DNA of 64,000 nucleotides. Source: Halobacterium zhouii. Lineage in GTDB: Archaea > Halobacteriota > Halobacteria > Halobacteriales > Halobacteriaceae. Positions 43,517-52,753 of this stretch are shown here, one piece after another. Below the pieces are notes generated by a model. The model was not told where the DNA came from and searched no databases. It saw only the letters and a program-made list of their open reading frames with translations. The translations under genes were made by a program, and so were the position numbers. Each line of letters begins with the position of its first letter. Positions within the stretch are counted from its first letter, which is position 1. The stretch spans positions 1,426,001 to 1,490,000 of the forward strand of contig NZ_CP089593.1 in the NCBI RefSeq assembly GCF_021249405.1, read 5' to 3'.

Positions 43517-44175
43517 CCGACCCGTTTCTCGTCGAGTTCGAGGACGACCCGCACCGCGGCCAACCGCTCGAAACCGCTGGCGCGCCACCGGAGGCGGCGG
43601 AAGCGGCCGTTGTGATGCTCCACGGGCGGAGTTCGACGGCGAAGCACGTACTCGGGTTGATCGATGAGTTCCATCACCACGGCGTGCTGTACCTCGCGCC
43701 GCAGGCCGCCCGTCGGACGTGGTATCCGCGGTCTGGGTACGCGCCGTTCGAGGAGAACGAACCGTGGTTCTCGTCCGCTCTGGAGCGCGTTCGGGACGCA
43801 CTCGACGTGGCGGCCGACGCGGGCGTACCGCCCGAGCGGGTGCTCGTCTTCGGATTCTCCCAGGGTGGCTGTCTCGCGTGCGAGTTCGTCGCGCGGAACC
43901 CTCGTCGCTACGGCGGCCTCGTGGCCTTTTCGGGGAGTCTACTCGGCCCCGAGGTTCGCGGGGAGCGCGACGGCAGTCTCGACGGGACGCCCATCTTCCT
44001 CGGGTGCAGTGACGACGACGAGTACGTTCCGGACGGCCGCGTTCGGGAATCGGGGAGCGCGTTCGAGCGGCTCGGCGCCGACGTGACGGTGCGACTCTAC
44101 GACGGCCTGGGCCACGAGATGAACGACGACGAGATTCGGCGACTCGACGCGCTCGTCTCGAACCTCGTGGCGTGA
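43513..44175 (+). CDS. Phospholipase/carboxylesterase, alpha/beta hydrolase
   Basis: A 220-aa serine hydrolase of the YpfH/carboxylesterase type. Oxyanion motif VMLHGRSS is near 34-41, nucleophile S116 in GFSQGG, acid in GCSDDDEYVP near 167-169 and H201 in GLGHEM. The GTG start overlaps the dioxygenase stop (GTGA), so the two are translationally coupled and likely work in one degradative or detoxifying step. No signal peptide is visible. Confidence 0.88.
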   Translation: MTDPFLVEFEDDPHRGQPLETAGAPPEAAEAAVVMLHGRSSTAKHVLGLIDEFHHHGVLYLAPQAARRTWYPRSGYAPFEENEPWFSSALERVRDALDVAADAGVPPERVLVFGFSQGGCLACEFVARNPRRYGGLVAFSGSLLGPEVRGERDGSLDGTPIFLGCSDDDEYVPDGRVRESGSAFERLGADVTVRLYDGLGHEMNDDEIRRLDALVSNLVA

Positions 44176-44232
44176 CGGCGTCGAAGCGGAGTCGGCGAAA
44201 AACACATGGCCCCTCGAATGGTACGGTTTATC

Positions 44233-44475
44233 ATGCCACAGGGAGCGGGCGAACTCCGCCTCGGAGAGCGAGTGCGCGTCACCCGCCAGGACGGCGAGCG
44301 GGCGAAACTCGCGGTGTACGGCTACCGACTGCACGAGCACTACGGCGACGACGGCGTCGTCACGGGCGTCGTGGAGTCCGAACACGGAATGCGGTACGTC
44401 GTGCGCTTCGACGAGTACGGCCGGGACGCGCTCCCGTATCACCGGGAGGAACTCCGGCGCGTCGAGGCTGTGTGA
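44233..44475 (+). CDS. Small haloarchaeal protein, function unknown
   Basis: An 80-aa protein beginning MPQGAGELRLGERVRVT. The core EHGMRYVVRFDEYGRDALPYHREEL is beta-rich and looks like a small SH3/KOW-like fold, which is inference only. In-frame ATGs at 44206 and 44218 are alternative starts; an AT-rich patch at about 44197-44203 favours 44233 for a leaderless message. It lies alone between the esterase and the DUF5784-like gene. Confidence 0.6.
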   Translation: MPQGAGELRLGERVRVTRQDGERAKLAVYGYRLHEHYGDDGVVTGVVESEHGMRYVVRFDEYGRDALPYHREELRRVEAV

Positions 44476-44562
44476 CGACGCAGCGAGGGCGGAAGACCCA
44501 GGTGACCGGCAGCATCTGAGGCGTGACGATAGACGTATCTGTTCCCCGAGACTAGACCAGGT

Positions 44563-45561
44563 GTGGCTCAGCCGTTGCGATTCAGGCGGTCGCACGAGGG
44601 CTGGAACAGCGACCGCGTCGACGCACGCATCTACTCGGACCTGGACGACAACCTCGGCGCAGAGTCCTCGTCGCCGTGGTTCAAGCCGCCCTCGGGGTAC
44701 GAGGCGCGGCGCTTCGACATGGACAACGGCGACACGGCGCTGTTCGCGTGGAACGACGACGGCGCGTGGTGGATGGGGAACACGGAGACGCCGGAGGTGC
44801 TGTGGCGGACGAACAAGCAGTCGTTCTCCGAGGCTCCCTACGAGGTGACGCGGTGGGCGCAACGCGAACTACTCGCACAACTCCACGACGAGGACCCGTG
44901 GCTCGCGGACTACCCGTACGTGTCGTGGTTCTTCCTCCCGGTGTTCCTCTCGAAGGACGGCCGGGAGACGACGCGGGCGTTCTTCGCGGACGAGTCCGCT
45001 GGATTCCCGGACGCCGACCCGGAGGACGCACTCGACTTCTACGAGAACGTGCTGAAGACGGTCCCACTCGACGACGACCGGCACATCATGGCGGGGAAAC
45101 TCGGCTCCTCTTCGTACCTCGATCTGGCGCGGGCGAACGGCGCGATGGGCGAGTTCGACGCCGCGTGGCTGCTCACCGAGGCGGGCTACGAGATCACGCC
45201 CGAGATCGAGGTGACGACCGGGCACTTTCTGGACTTCCGCGCGGACCGCGACGGCGAGCAGGGCGTGCTCGCGGAGGTCACGCGGCCCGTGCCGACGAAC
45301 GACCGCGCTGCGGGCACCCCGGTCGCGGCGGTGAAGGACACCGCCCAGACCAAGACGAGCGGGCAACTCGACGCCCACGCCGGCGGCGTCGCGCTGTTCG
45401 TGGACTGCACGTCGTTCCCGGACGACGACTGGGCGAGCATTCGGGCGGAGGAACCCGAGGTCCACCACCGCCCGGCCGTCGTGTTTCGGGTGCGCCCGGA
45501 CGGCTCCGTCGAGGGGTACACGAAGGGCGCCGTTCCGCTCGACCTCCCGCAACTCGACTGA
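44563..45561 (+). CDS. Conserved haloarchaeal protein (probably DUF5784)
   Basis: A 332-aa acidic protein from a GTG start. The features PWFKPPSGYEARRFDMDNGD near 38-57 and the C-terminal GYTKGAVPLDLPQL resemble haloarchaeal DUF5784 (recollection). A motif TTGHFLDFRAD followed by VLAEVTRPVPTNDR and TKTSGQLDAH could mark a nuclease-like core, but this is weak. No transmembrane segment. Monocistronic. Function unknown. Confidence 0.75.
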   Translation: MAQPLRFRRSHEGWNSDRVDARIYSDLDDNLGAESSSPWFKPPSGYEARRFDMDNGDTALFAWNDDGAWWMGNTETPEVLWRTNKQSFSEAPYEVTRWAQRELLAQLHDEDPWLADYPYVSWFFLPVFLSKDGRETTRAFFADESAGFPDADPEDALDFYENVLKTVPLDDDRHIMAGKLGSSSYLDLARANGAMGEFDAAWLLTEAGYEITPEIEVTTGHFLDFRADRDGEQGVLAEVTRPVPTNDRAAGTPVAAVKDTAQTKTSGQLDAHAGGVALFVDCTSFPDDDWASIRAEEPEVHHRPAVVFRVRPDGSVEGYTKGAVPLDLPQLD

Positions 45562-45855
45562 CGGCGGCACCGTTTTCCGAGACGGCGACACTGTTTTGCC
45601 GGTCTTGACCGACGCTTTCGCGTGCGAACTCGAAGCAACTCGGACGACGATGGCGACGGCACGCTCTCGGCGTCCGCGAACGCGCTAACGGCGACCGTAG
45701 ACGGGCTCGCAGTCGTCTTCGCGTACGCGGACGGTAGCGACCAACGTGACAGTTCGCCAGTACCGCCACGACGTGCGCATCGGCGAGGCAGACCGCTGGC
45801 TGTAGCCGCCGCGATTCCGCAACTTCTTACGGCAGGACGCCCCACCAAATAGCGA

Positions 45856-48258
45856 ATGGCCGACGACGGCGACGAGCCGGGGTGGCGGGAGTTCTTCGGA
45901 TTCGACGCGCCCTACGACCAGCAGGCGGACGCCATCGACGCCGCCATCGACGCGGGTGAGCGCGGCGGCTACCTCGCGATGGAGGGGCCCTGTGGCACCG
46001 GGAAGACGATGGCCGCGCTGACGGCGGCCGCCCACCACGTGCGCGACACCGAGGACTACGAGCGCGTGCTGGTGGTGACGCCCGTGAAACAGCAACTCGA
46101 GCAGTTCGTCGCGGACCTCCGGCAGATGAACGCGGGGCTGGACGACCCGCTTGACGGCGTCGCGCTCGTCGGGAAGCGCGACCTCTGTCCGTACGGCCGC
46201 GAGGACGCGTTCCCGCCGGATTCGAGCGTCCACGACCGCTGCGAGGACCTCCGTGAGAACACGGCCGGCCTCGTAGAAGGAGACGATGGACAGTTCGACG
46301 GGCAGGACGCTCGTGAACTGACGGAACTCCGCGCGGACGAAGCGCTCGACGACCCGTGGTGGGACCCCGTACTGGGCCGGGACCTCGCGCGCTCCGCGCG
46401 GGCGGACGGTGACGGGCGACTCGACACCGGGTCGCTGGCGACGGCGGACGCGGAGTCGCCGTACATTCCCCAGCAGCCCAGCGCACCCGAGGACCTCGCG
46501 GAGGGCGACCCGCCGCTGTTCTGCCCGTTCGAGGCGGACTGGTACGGCCGGAACAAGGGGTCGCCCGTCGGGTTCGAGGAGGGGCGGCACAACGTCGCGA
46601 CGAGCGAGGACTTCCTGCCCGCGGCGGTCGAACACGGCACCTGCCCGCACCGCGTCCAGCAGGTGATGCTCGACCACGCGGAGGTGGTCATCGGGAACTA
46701 CAACCACCTCTTCGACCCCAAGACCCGGGGACTCACCGAGCACCTGCTCGACGAGCAGACGTTCGTCATCGTGGACGAGGCCCACCGCCTCGAGGAGCGC
46801 GTTCGGGACCTGCTCTCGGACCGCGTGGGCCGGCACACCCTCGCCCGCGCTCGCAACGACCTCCGAACGCTGCTCACGCAGGCCAAGCAGAGCAGCCAGA
46901 ACCGCGAACAGGTCAAGGACCACCTGGCGAGCTACGACCTCACCCTGGACACCGTCGAGCGCGTCGTGGAGTTCCTCGGCGACGTGCTGGAGTGGCTGGA
47001 CGACCGCGTCGCGGAGTATCTGGCCGAGGAGGGGTTCTCGCCGAACCAGCCCCGCGGTCTGCCGGAGCGCGACCACGAGGTCCCGCTCCGGGACCCGGAG
47101 ACGGACGAGCCAGACGACCTCACGGAGTGGGCCGAGCAGAACGGCTACACGGGTGGCCTGTGGCGCTCGCTGGCGAACGTCGGGAGCGCCGTGGAGGCGA
47201 TTCTAGAGGACGACGGCGAGCGCTCGGCGGTGTGTGGCGCAGTCGGTATCACGCTCCAGCGGTGGTGGGAGCGCGACCACGCGACGTACTTCCGGGAGAT
47301 TGAGCTAGAGTACGCGCCCAAGGAGTCCGGGCGGGCGGGCGCGCCGTGGGCGGAGACGTACACGCCGGCGCTCGTCACGTACAACTGTATGCCCGCGAGG
47401 GCGCTCCGCGAGACGTTCGCGGAACTGGGCGGCGGCGTGTTGATGAGCGCGACGCTCGAACCCCTCGACGTGTTCCGCGAGGTCACCGGCCTCGACCGTC
47501 TGGAGGCGGGGGCCGGCGACGGCGACCCGAAACCGATCGTCGAGCGGCGCTACGACCTCCGCTTCCCGCGGGAGAATCGCGCAAGTTTCCTCGTGGATGC
47601 CACGCCGTTCACCGCGCGAAATCGTGGCGACCCGAGTCCGGACAACGACAACCGGACTCGAGAAGAGTACCGCTACGTCCTGCGGACCGTCGCGCGCTCG
47701 CCCGGCAACGTCCTCGTCTGTATGCCGAACTACCGGGAGGCCGAGTGGGCTGGAAAGTATCTCCGTGGCGAAGTGGAGAAGGACGTGCTCGTGGACGAGT
47801 CCTCCTCGAACGAGGCGACCGAGGAGTTGAAGCGGAAGTTCTTCGCGGGCGACGGGAAGGTGCTCGTCACGAGCACGCGCGGGACGCTCACGGAGGGCGT
47901 GGACTACGACGGCGAGAAACTCGCGGCGTGCGCAGTGGTCGGCGTGCCGCTCGTGAACGTCGGGTCGCCCCGCGTCCGGGCGGTCCGGCGGGCGTACGCC
48001 GACGCGTTCGGCGAGAACCACGCCTTCGAGTACGCGCTGACGGTGCCCGCGGTGCGACGCGCACGGCAGGCCATCGGGCGCGTGATCCGCGGCCCGGAGG
48101 AGGTCGGCGCGCGCGTGTTCGTCGGACGGCGCTACGTCGAGGGCGCGCCCCGCTCGGTACACGGCTACCTCGGGCCGGCCGAACGCGAGGAGTTCACGCG
48201 GATGACGCCGGAGTTCCTCGGTCCGCAACTCGAGCACTTCTGGTCCAATCAGGACTGA
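45856..48258 (+). CDS. XPD/DinG-type iron-sulfur DNA helicase
   Basis: An 800-aa SF2 helicase. Walker A GPCGTGKT is at 44-51. Four cysteines placed for an Fe-S cluster are C111 (CPYGRE), C129 (DRCED), C223 (FCPFEAD) and C263 (GTCPHR), and DEAH is at 307-310. Motif VI QAIGRVIRGPEE is near the C-terminus. Spacing between the second and third cysteines is longer than in archaeal XPD, which leans to the DinG-like haloarchaeal branch. It should unwind DNA 5'-3' in repair. Confidence 0.9.
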   Translation: MADDGDEPGWREFFGFDAPYDQQADAIDAAIDAGERGGYLAMEGPCGTGKTMAALTAAAHHVRDTEDYERVLVVTPVKQQLEQFVADLRQMNAGLDDPLDGVALVGKRDLCPYGREDAFPPDSSVHDRCEDLRENTAGLVEGDDGQFDGQDARELTELRADEALDDPWWDPVLGRDLARSARADGDGRLDTGSLATADAESPYIPQQPSAPEDLAEGDPPLFCPFEADWYGRNKGSPVGFEEGRHNVATSEDFLPAAVEHGTCPHRVQQVMLDHAEVVIGNYNHLFDPKTRGLTEHLLDEQTFVIVDEAHRLEERVRDLLSDRVGRHTLARARNDLRTLLTQAKQSSQNREQVKDHLASYDLTLDTVERVVEFLGDVLEWLDDRVAEYLAEEGFSPNQPRGLPERDHEVPLRDPETDEPDDLTEWAEQNGYTGGLWRSLANVGSAVEAILEDDGERSAVCGAVGITLQRWWERDHATYFREIELEYAPKESGRAGAPWAETYTPALVTYNCMPARALRETFAELGGGVLMSATLEPLDVFREVTGLDRLEAGAGDGDPKPIVERRYDLRFPRENRASFLVDATPFTARNRGDPSPDNDNRTREEYRYVLRTVARSPGNVLVCMPNYREAEWAGKYLRGEVEKDVLVDESSSNEATEELKRKFFAGDGKVLVTSTRGTLTEGVDYDGEKLAACAVVGVPLVNVGSPRVRAVRRAYADAFGENHAFEYALTVPAVRRARQAIGRVIRGPEEVGARVFVGRRYVEGAPRSVHGYLGPAEREEFTRMTPEFLGPQLEHFWSNQD

Positions 48259-48295
48259 GTACGGGTCTCAAGAACGGAACTGAGTCACGGCTCTG

Positions 48296-49261
48296 TCAGA
48301 GCGAGACGGACTCGCCAGTGTCCGCGGACTCGTACAGCGCGTCGATGACCCGCATGTTGGCTATCGCTTCCTCGCCGTCCGTGCGCGGCGACGTTCCGTC
48401 CGCGGCGCTCGCGGCGAACGCTTCGACCTCGCGGCGGTACTGGTCGGCCGGGTCGAACGTCTCCTCGACCGTCTTCTCGCCGTCGCCCCACCGGAGCACC
48501 GGCTGCTCGGGCGTGTTGTAGGCATCCCGAACTTCCAGCCAGCCGTCGGTCCCCTCGACGCGGTAGCGCTGGCGGGCGGGCGTCTCGAATCCAGCCTCGA
48601 CGGTGGCCGTCGCGCCGCCGTCGAAGGACATCGTGGCCGCGAACTCCGTGTCCACGCCACAGTCGCGGGCGTCGTGCGCGCTCGCCGAGACGCGGTGAGG
48701 TTCCCCCAGGAACTGTCGGGCGGTGCTCACGGCGTAACACCCGACGTCCATGAGCGCGCCACCCGCGAGTTCGGGGTTCAGGCGGACGTCGTCCGGGCGG
48801 CCGGAGAGCGTGTAGTTGAACGCCGCGTTGACGTGCCGAACGTCCCCGAGTTCCGTCCGTGCGACCTCGAGGGCGCGCTGCGTCCGCGGATGGTAGAGAT
48901 ACATGAACGCCTCCGAGAGCGTGACGCCGGCGTCCCGGCAGTGCTCGACGACCTCGCGGGCTTCCGCCGCGTTCGCCGCGAGCGGTTTCTCACAGAGCAC
49001 GTGGAGGCCGGCGTCCGCGGCGTCCTTCGTCCACTCGGCGTGGAGCGCGTTCGGAAGCGGGTTGTAGACGGCGTCTACGTCCGCCGAGAGCAGCGCCTCG
49101 TAGCTATCGAACGATTCGGGAACGTCGTGGCGGTCGGCGAACGCCGCCGCGGCGTCCGCGTCCCGGGACGCGACCGCTCGCAACTCGTGGTCGGAGTTCT
49201 GGATGGCGGGAGCGACCGCCTTCGCCGCGATGTTCGCCGTGCTGATGATGCCAAAGCGCAC
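48296..49261 (-). CDS. Gfo/Idh/MocA family oxidoreductase
   Basis: A 321-aa NAD(P)-dependent oxidoreductase. The N-terminal Rossmann begins RFGIISTANIAAKAV, the dinucleotide and substrate motif LCEKPLAANAAEA is near 92-104, and the C-terminal alpha/beta domain has ALMDVGCYAV near 175. Related enzymes act on sugars or cyclitols; substrate unknown. GTG 49261 begins the fold; the frame extends far upstream without protein-like sequence. It converges on the helicase gene with a 37-nt gap. Confidence 0.85.
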   Translation of the reverse strand: MRFGIISTANIAAKAVAPAIQNSDHELRAVASRDADAAAAFADRHDVPESFDSYEALLSADVDAVYNPLPNALHAEWTKDAADAGLHVLCEKPLAANAAEAREVVEHCRDAGVTLSEAFMYLYHPRTQRALEVARTELGDVRHVNAAFNYTLSGRPDDVRLNPELAGGALMDVGCYAVSTARQFLGEPHRVSASAHDARDCGVDTEFAATMSFDGGATATVEAGFETPARQRYRVEGTDGWLEVRDAYNTPEQPVLRWGDGEKTVEETFDPADQYRREVEAFAASAADGTSPRTDGEEAIANMRVIDALYESADTGESVSL

Positions 49262-49407
49262 GCTACGACGGCGGTGGGCCGATTCCGTAACTGTTTGGAC
49301 TTCGGCCCCGGACCTCGAGTTCGGTCGTGTGACCGGGGCGTTGTGGCACCGCCGCGAGAACAGTTTCGGCGGTGACCGCCGAAAGCGGCCGTCGGTGGGA
49401 CGGACGG

Positions 49408-49617
49408 TCAGGGAGCCTGGGACGTGAGGTAGTGCTCGCCGTCCTGGGCGACCACGCCGCGACCGCGGAGCGTCTTCAGTACGCTGTACAGCGTAATCCT
49501 CGGCAGGTCGAGTTCCGCGTGCAGTTCGTCGAGCGTCGCGCCCTGTCGCGTCGCGAGATAGAGGTAGACGAGTTTCCCGCGCGGCGACTCCACGTTGGTC
49601 GGCAACTGTCGAGTCAT
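49408..49617 (-). CDS. Small HTH (TrmB-like) regulator
   Basis: A 69-aa winged-helix protein made almost only of the DNA-binding domain (GKLVYLYLATRQGATLDELH, then LPRITLYSVLKTLRGRGVV). It lacks the sugar-sensing C-terminus of TrmB proteins, so it may dimerise or act as a constitutive factor. It diverges from the acyltransferase gene, with a perfect palindrome in the gap (49661-49680) that is a candidate operator. Confidence 0.8.
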   Translation of the reverse strand: MTRQLPTNVESPRGKLVYLYLATRQGATLDELHAELDLPRITLYSVLKTLRGRGVVAQDGEHYLTSQAP

Positions 49618-49646
49618 CGTTCGTCAGTAGACGAATTGAGTTCGAC

Positions 49647-49657
49647 GATAATAAATC
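49647..49657 (+). promoter_or_regulatory. TATA-like element in the HTH/acyltransferase gap
   Basis: GATAATAAATC lies about 39 nt before the acyltransferase ATG at 49691 and just before the palindrome, so the start site would fall inside or next to the operator. Confidence 0.45.
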
Positions 49658-49660
49658 TGC

Positions 49661-49680
49661 GTTTCGACGCAAGTCGAAAC
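49661..49680. promoter_or_regulatory. Perfect palindrome, candidate operator
   Basis: GTTTCGACGCAAGTCGAAAC has 8-bp perfect arms around GCAA. It lies 10 nt before the acyltransferase ATG and 43 nt from the HTH gene start. Binding by the small HTH protein is inferred. Confidence 0.55.
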
Positions 49681-49690
49681 AGGTGGGTTG

Positions 49691-50212
49691 ATGCCGCGGG
49701 CGAGCGAACCGCCACCCGTGCCGACGCGCCACGACCGACTCGACCGCCACCCGACGACGGGCGAGGGGAACTCCCTCTGGCAGTGGACCGACGCCAAACA
49801 CCCGCTTCGCGTCGCGCTCAACTACGTCGTCGTGGTGCTCGCGCGGATCTCACCGAGTCTCCGCGTGAAGAACTGGCTGCTATCGACTATCGGCGTCACC
49901 GTCGGCGAGCGCGTCACCTGGGGCCTCGAATCAACGCCCGACGTCTTCTGGCCCGAACGCGTCACCGTCCACGACGACGCCATCGTCGGCTACGACGCCA
50001 CCCTGCTCTGCCACGAGTTCCTCCAGGACGAGTACCGCACCGGCGACGTCGTCGTCGGCGAGCGCGCGATGATCGGCGCGGGCGCAATCGTGCTCCCCGG
50101 CGTCCGCATCGGCGCGGACGCCCAGGTCGCCGCGAACTCCCTCGTCGCCGACGACGTGCCCGAGGGGGCGACCGTCGCGGGCGTCCCCGCCGAACCCGTC
50201 GAACGGGAGTGA
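49691..50212 (+). CDS. Acyltransferase, left-handed beta-helix (hexapeptide repeat)
   Basis: A 173-aa acyltransferase. The hexapeptide-repeat region (about 95-160) has VVVGERAMIGAGAIVLPGV and ends with DVPEGATVAGVPAEPV, the xenobiotic/serine O-acetyltransferase-like pattern. A membrane-leaning segment (RVALNYVVVVLARI) lies near 41-54. It should transfer an acetyl or acyl group from CoA; acceptor unknown. ATG 49691 is preferred over TTG 49688. Its divergent HTH neighbour may control it. Confidence 0.82.
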   Translation: MPRASEPPPVPTRHDRLDRHPTTGEGNSLWQWTDAKHPLRVALNYVVVVLARISPSLRVKNWLLSTIGVTVGERVTWGLESTPDVFWPERVTVHDDAIVGYDATLLCHEFLQDEYRTGDVVVGERAMIGAGAIVLPGVRIGADAQVAANSLVADDVPEGATVAGVPAEPVERE

Positions 50213-50253
50213 GTCCCGGGACGAGATCGCGGGGGCGTGAACAACGACACCCG

Positions 50254-50835
50254 TCAGGAACGCGACCGTCGAACCGCCTCAGCGACGGCTTCGGTGACCG
50301 CCTCGTCGCGCGGCGTGGGTACGAACACGCCCACCGTAGCTAGACACACGACGCACGCCATCACGCCCCCCTGTGCGACGGCGCCCACCGCGCTAACCAG
50401 TTCGGTAACCGACAGCGCCGCCGTGAGCGCCGCCAGCAAGAACACCCCCAGCGACAGCGCGAGGCACAGACGCGTCCCCCGGTAGTAGACGCCAGCGGCA
50501 CACCAGAACGCCCGCAGTCGGCGCGTGGCGGGGGCGGTCGGGCCGGCCGCGTCGAGCGCCGTCGCCGCCGCCCGGGACGCGTCCAGTACACCCGCCACGT
50601 ACGCCAGCACGCCGGCCAAGGTTAGTGCGTACACGGCGAGTGGTGGGCGGACGAAGAACAAACCCGTCGCCGTTGTGCCTCCTACGACGGCGACTGCGCC
50701 GACGCCGCGCACCCATACGCCTCCAGTCGGGCGACTTGCACCCCGTCGGACGCGGACACTCGACACCGCCCAGAAGCCGGTTGCGAGCAAGAAGAGCCAC
50801 GTTCCGACAGTGAGTGCCGTGGCGACTGCGCTCAT
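50254..50835 (-). CDS. Four- to five-helix membrane protein in the dacZ operon
   Basis: A 193-aa hydrophobic protein with about four or five transmembrane segments (ALTVGTWLFLLATGFWAV, GGTTATGLFF, VYALTLAGVLAYVAGV and LALSLGVFLLAALTAAL among them). No family is recognised. It starts by an ATGA overlap with the mscS stop and so is the third gene of dacZ-mscS-orf, suggesting a part in the osmotic response. Function unknown. Confidence 0.65.
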   Translation of the reverse strand: MSAVATALTVGTWLFLLATGFWAVSSVRVRRGASRPTGGVWVRGVGAVAVVGGTTATGLFFVRPPLAVYALTLAGVLAYVAGVLDASRAAATALDAAGPTAPATRRLRAFWCAAGVYYRGTRLCLALSLGVFLLAALTAALSVTELVSAVGAVAQGGVMACVVCLATVGVFVPTPRDEAVTEAVAEAVRRSRS

Positions 50836-51608
50836 TCCCGCACCAGCACGACGCCGCGGCGGAACACCAGATGGTTCGGGACGACGTACTCGTGGTCGTC
50901 GTCCTCGACGCGCGTCACGAACACGTCCACTTCCTGGACGATTCCCTCGTGGTCACCGATTGCGACCCGGTCACCGATGCCGTAGGGCTGCTGGAGCAGA
51001 AGATAGACGCCCGCAGCCGCCGACGTGAGCAGGTGCCGGGTCGCCACCAGCGTGAACAGGATGACCGCACCGAGGTACGCGAACAACAATCCGACGAGCG
51101 CGCCCACCTCCACGCCAACCTGCGAGAGCGCGACGAGCACCGCGACGAAAATGACGGTGTACTTCACGATGCGCGGAAGCACGGCGACTGCGGGCACCTT
51201 CACGCTCCGCAGCCACTCGTGCACCACCAGTTCCGCCTTGTCGCCGGCGAGCACGCCGAGTAACAACACCATGACCGCGACGACGAACGACGGCAGGAAG
51301 CCCGCGAGTTCGTACCACACCCCGATGGCGCCCGAGAGTTCCGCCACCTCGAGGGCGATGAGCGCGGACACAACGTAGATGATCCAGGACGTCAACCGGG
51401 CCGCGAGCGCGACCGTCGAGGACCCGATCTCGCGGGCCATCCGCTCGATGCTCGTCCCCTCCACGGCCTCGTCGACGCCGAGTGCGTAGAACACGCGCTC
51501 GTTCACGCGACCGACGAGGTAGCCGAGTACCAGACCCGTGAAGAACACCACGGACGCGAGCACGAACCGGAAGTCGGTGTCGGGGAGCCAGCCGAAGTCC
51601 ACGGGCAT
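50832..51608 (-). CDS. mscS: MscS-type mechanosensitive channel
   Basis: A 258-aa small-conductance mechanosensitive channel. Several membrane helices precede the pore-lining TM3-like helix (VEVGALVGLLFAYLGAVILF) and the beta domain QPYGIGDRVAIGDHEGIVQEVDVF. The C-terminus is short. It lies directly downstream of dacZ with a 1-nt gap, so osmolyte release and c-di-AMP are linked by genome context. ATG 51608 (MPVDFGWLP) begins the first helix; the upstream extension is not protein-like. Confidence 0.9.
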   Translation of the reverse strand: MPVDFGWLPDTDFRFVLASVVFFTGLVLGYLVGRVNERVFYALGVDEAVEGTSIERMAREIGSSTVALAARLTSWIIYVVSALIALEVAELSGAIGVWYELAGFLPSFVVAVMVLLLGVLAGDKAELVVHEWLRSVKVPAVAVLPRIVKYTVIFVAVLVALSQVGVEVGALVGLLFAYLGAVILFTLVATRHLLTSAAAGVYLLLQQPYGIGDRVAIGDHEGIVQEVDVFVTRVEDDDHEYVVPNHLVFRRGVVLVRE

Positions 51609-51609
51609 C

Positions 51610-52422
51610 TCAGTACTCCTCCGGGTCGAGTTCGAGGACGATCTCACCGCCCTTGAACGCCCGCACCAGCCCGTCTGACTCCGAGAGTACGATTGCGACC
51701 GCACTCGTGTCCCGCGTGATGGCGCCCGCCGCCATGTGTCGTGCGCCCAGTCCCTTCGGGATGTCTGTCCCCTCCGCGGACGGCTCCAGGTAGCGGTACG
51801 CGCTCACGAGCTTCCCCGAATCAGAGATGACGAACGCGCCGTCCAGCCGCGAGAACTCCTTGAGCATCACGTTCACGATGGGGTCGCCGACGTGGACGTG
51901 GCTCTTCTCGAAGGGGTTGTACGACAGCGGCCGGGACTTGTTCATCGTCTTCCCGGCGTCACCGACGACGAACAGCGCGCCCACCGGCTTGCCCTTCTGT
52001 CCCTTCTTCCCGAGTTCGATAGCGACCTCGAAGACGTCACGGATGACGCCGGGGTCCGCCCGAGAGTGCGCGAACAGATTGTAGATGCCGGAGTGGGCGG
52101 ACTCGTCGACCGTGGTCCGAACCACCATGTCGATGTTCTCTCCTAGCAACGGCGCCGCGCACGCTACGTCGTCGCCGTCCTCGACGACGCCCTCCGAGAG
52201 CGCTCCCTCGACGCCAAAGCGGATGCGCTCACGGACGTCCTTGAACTCCACTGGGAGTTCCACGAAGCGGTCGGCGCTCACTGTGTTCTCCGGAGACACC
52301 ACGACCACGTCGACGCCGTCGATGGCCTGCGCGCGCTCGTAGTACGATCCACTCGGAGAGAAGAGGAACAGTGCGTCGATGTCGTCGAGGATGTCGTCGA
52401 GAAGGTCCGCTGGGCGAGCCAT
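51610..52422 (-). CDS. dacZ: Diadenylate cyclase DacZ
   Basis: This enzyme makes c-di-AMP from two ATP, a second messenger tied to osmotic balance in Haloferax. The 270-aa protein has an N-terminal pyruvate-kinase-like helical domain and a C-terminal DAC domain with DGA at 194-196 and RHMAA at 228-232 (RHxxA), the catalytic and ATP-binding motifs. It is the first gene of an operon with mscS. A T-rich promoter patch (minus-strand CCTTTTTGC) lies about 30 nt upstream. Confidence 0.93.
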   Translation of the reverse strand: MARPADLLDDILDDIDALFLFSPSGSYYERAQAIDGVDVVVVSPENTVSADRFVELPVEFKDVRERIRFGVEGALSEGVVEDGDDVACAAPLLGENIDMVVRTTVDESAHSGIYNLFAHSRADPGVIRDVFEVAIELGKKGQKGKPVGALFVVGDAGKTMNKSRPLSYNPFEKSHVHVGDPIVNVMLKEFSRLDGAFVISDSGKLVSAYRYLEPSAEGTDIPKGLGARHMAAGAITRDTSAVAIVLSESDGLVRAFKGGEIVLELDPEEY

Positions 52423-52753
52423 TTGCCGTACACACTCACCCCGCTCGCAAAAAGGTTAGCGGGCGAGTGTCAGACGTGCGTCATCGTCCGGTTCGTTGGT
52501 CGCCGTGCCGCCAGCTCGTTGGTCGGTGTTCCTCATCCGTGTCGACGTCCACTCGCACCGCTTTCCCCGTACCACTGCCGGCCCACGCTCAAGACCCGTC
52601 AGCGACGGTGTCCACCAGCCCCGTTGTTTATCTGGTTCCACGACTATGTTGTAACTGGAACAACTCGTTACACACTGTGCGAGTAGGCGTTGTCCGCGTG
52701 GCCCGATGCAGTTCGCATCACACGGTATCGGGCGTTCCGCACCCTGAGCCACC
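52423..52753. other. Intergenic region between dacZ and a small acidic protein
   Basis: About 330 nt with no supported gene. The dacZ promoter lies at its left end. A weak inverted pair, TGGTTCC and GGAACA, occurs around 52632-52665. No other structure was identified. Confidence 0.35.

Noticed and set aside
45622..45852. A 76-aa + strand frame before the XPD/DinG helicase
   Set aside because: Its second half is Arg/Pro-rich, no start signal is visible and it ends at the helicase promoter.
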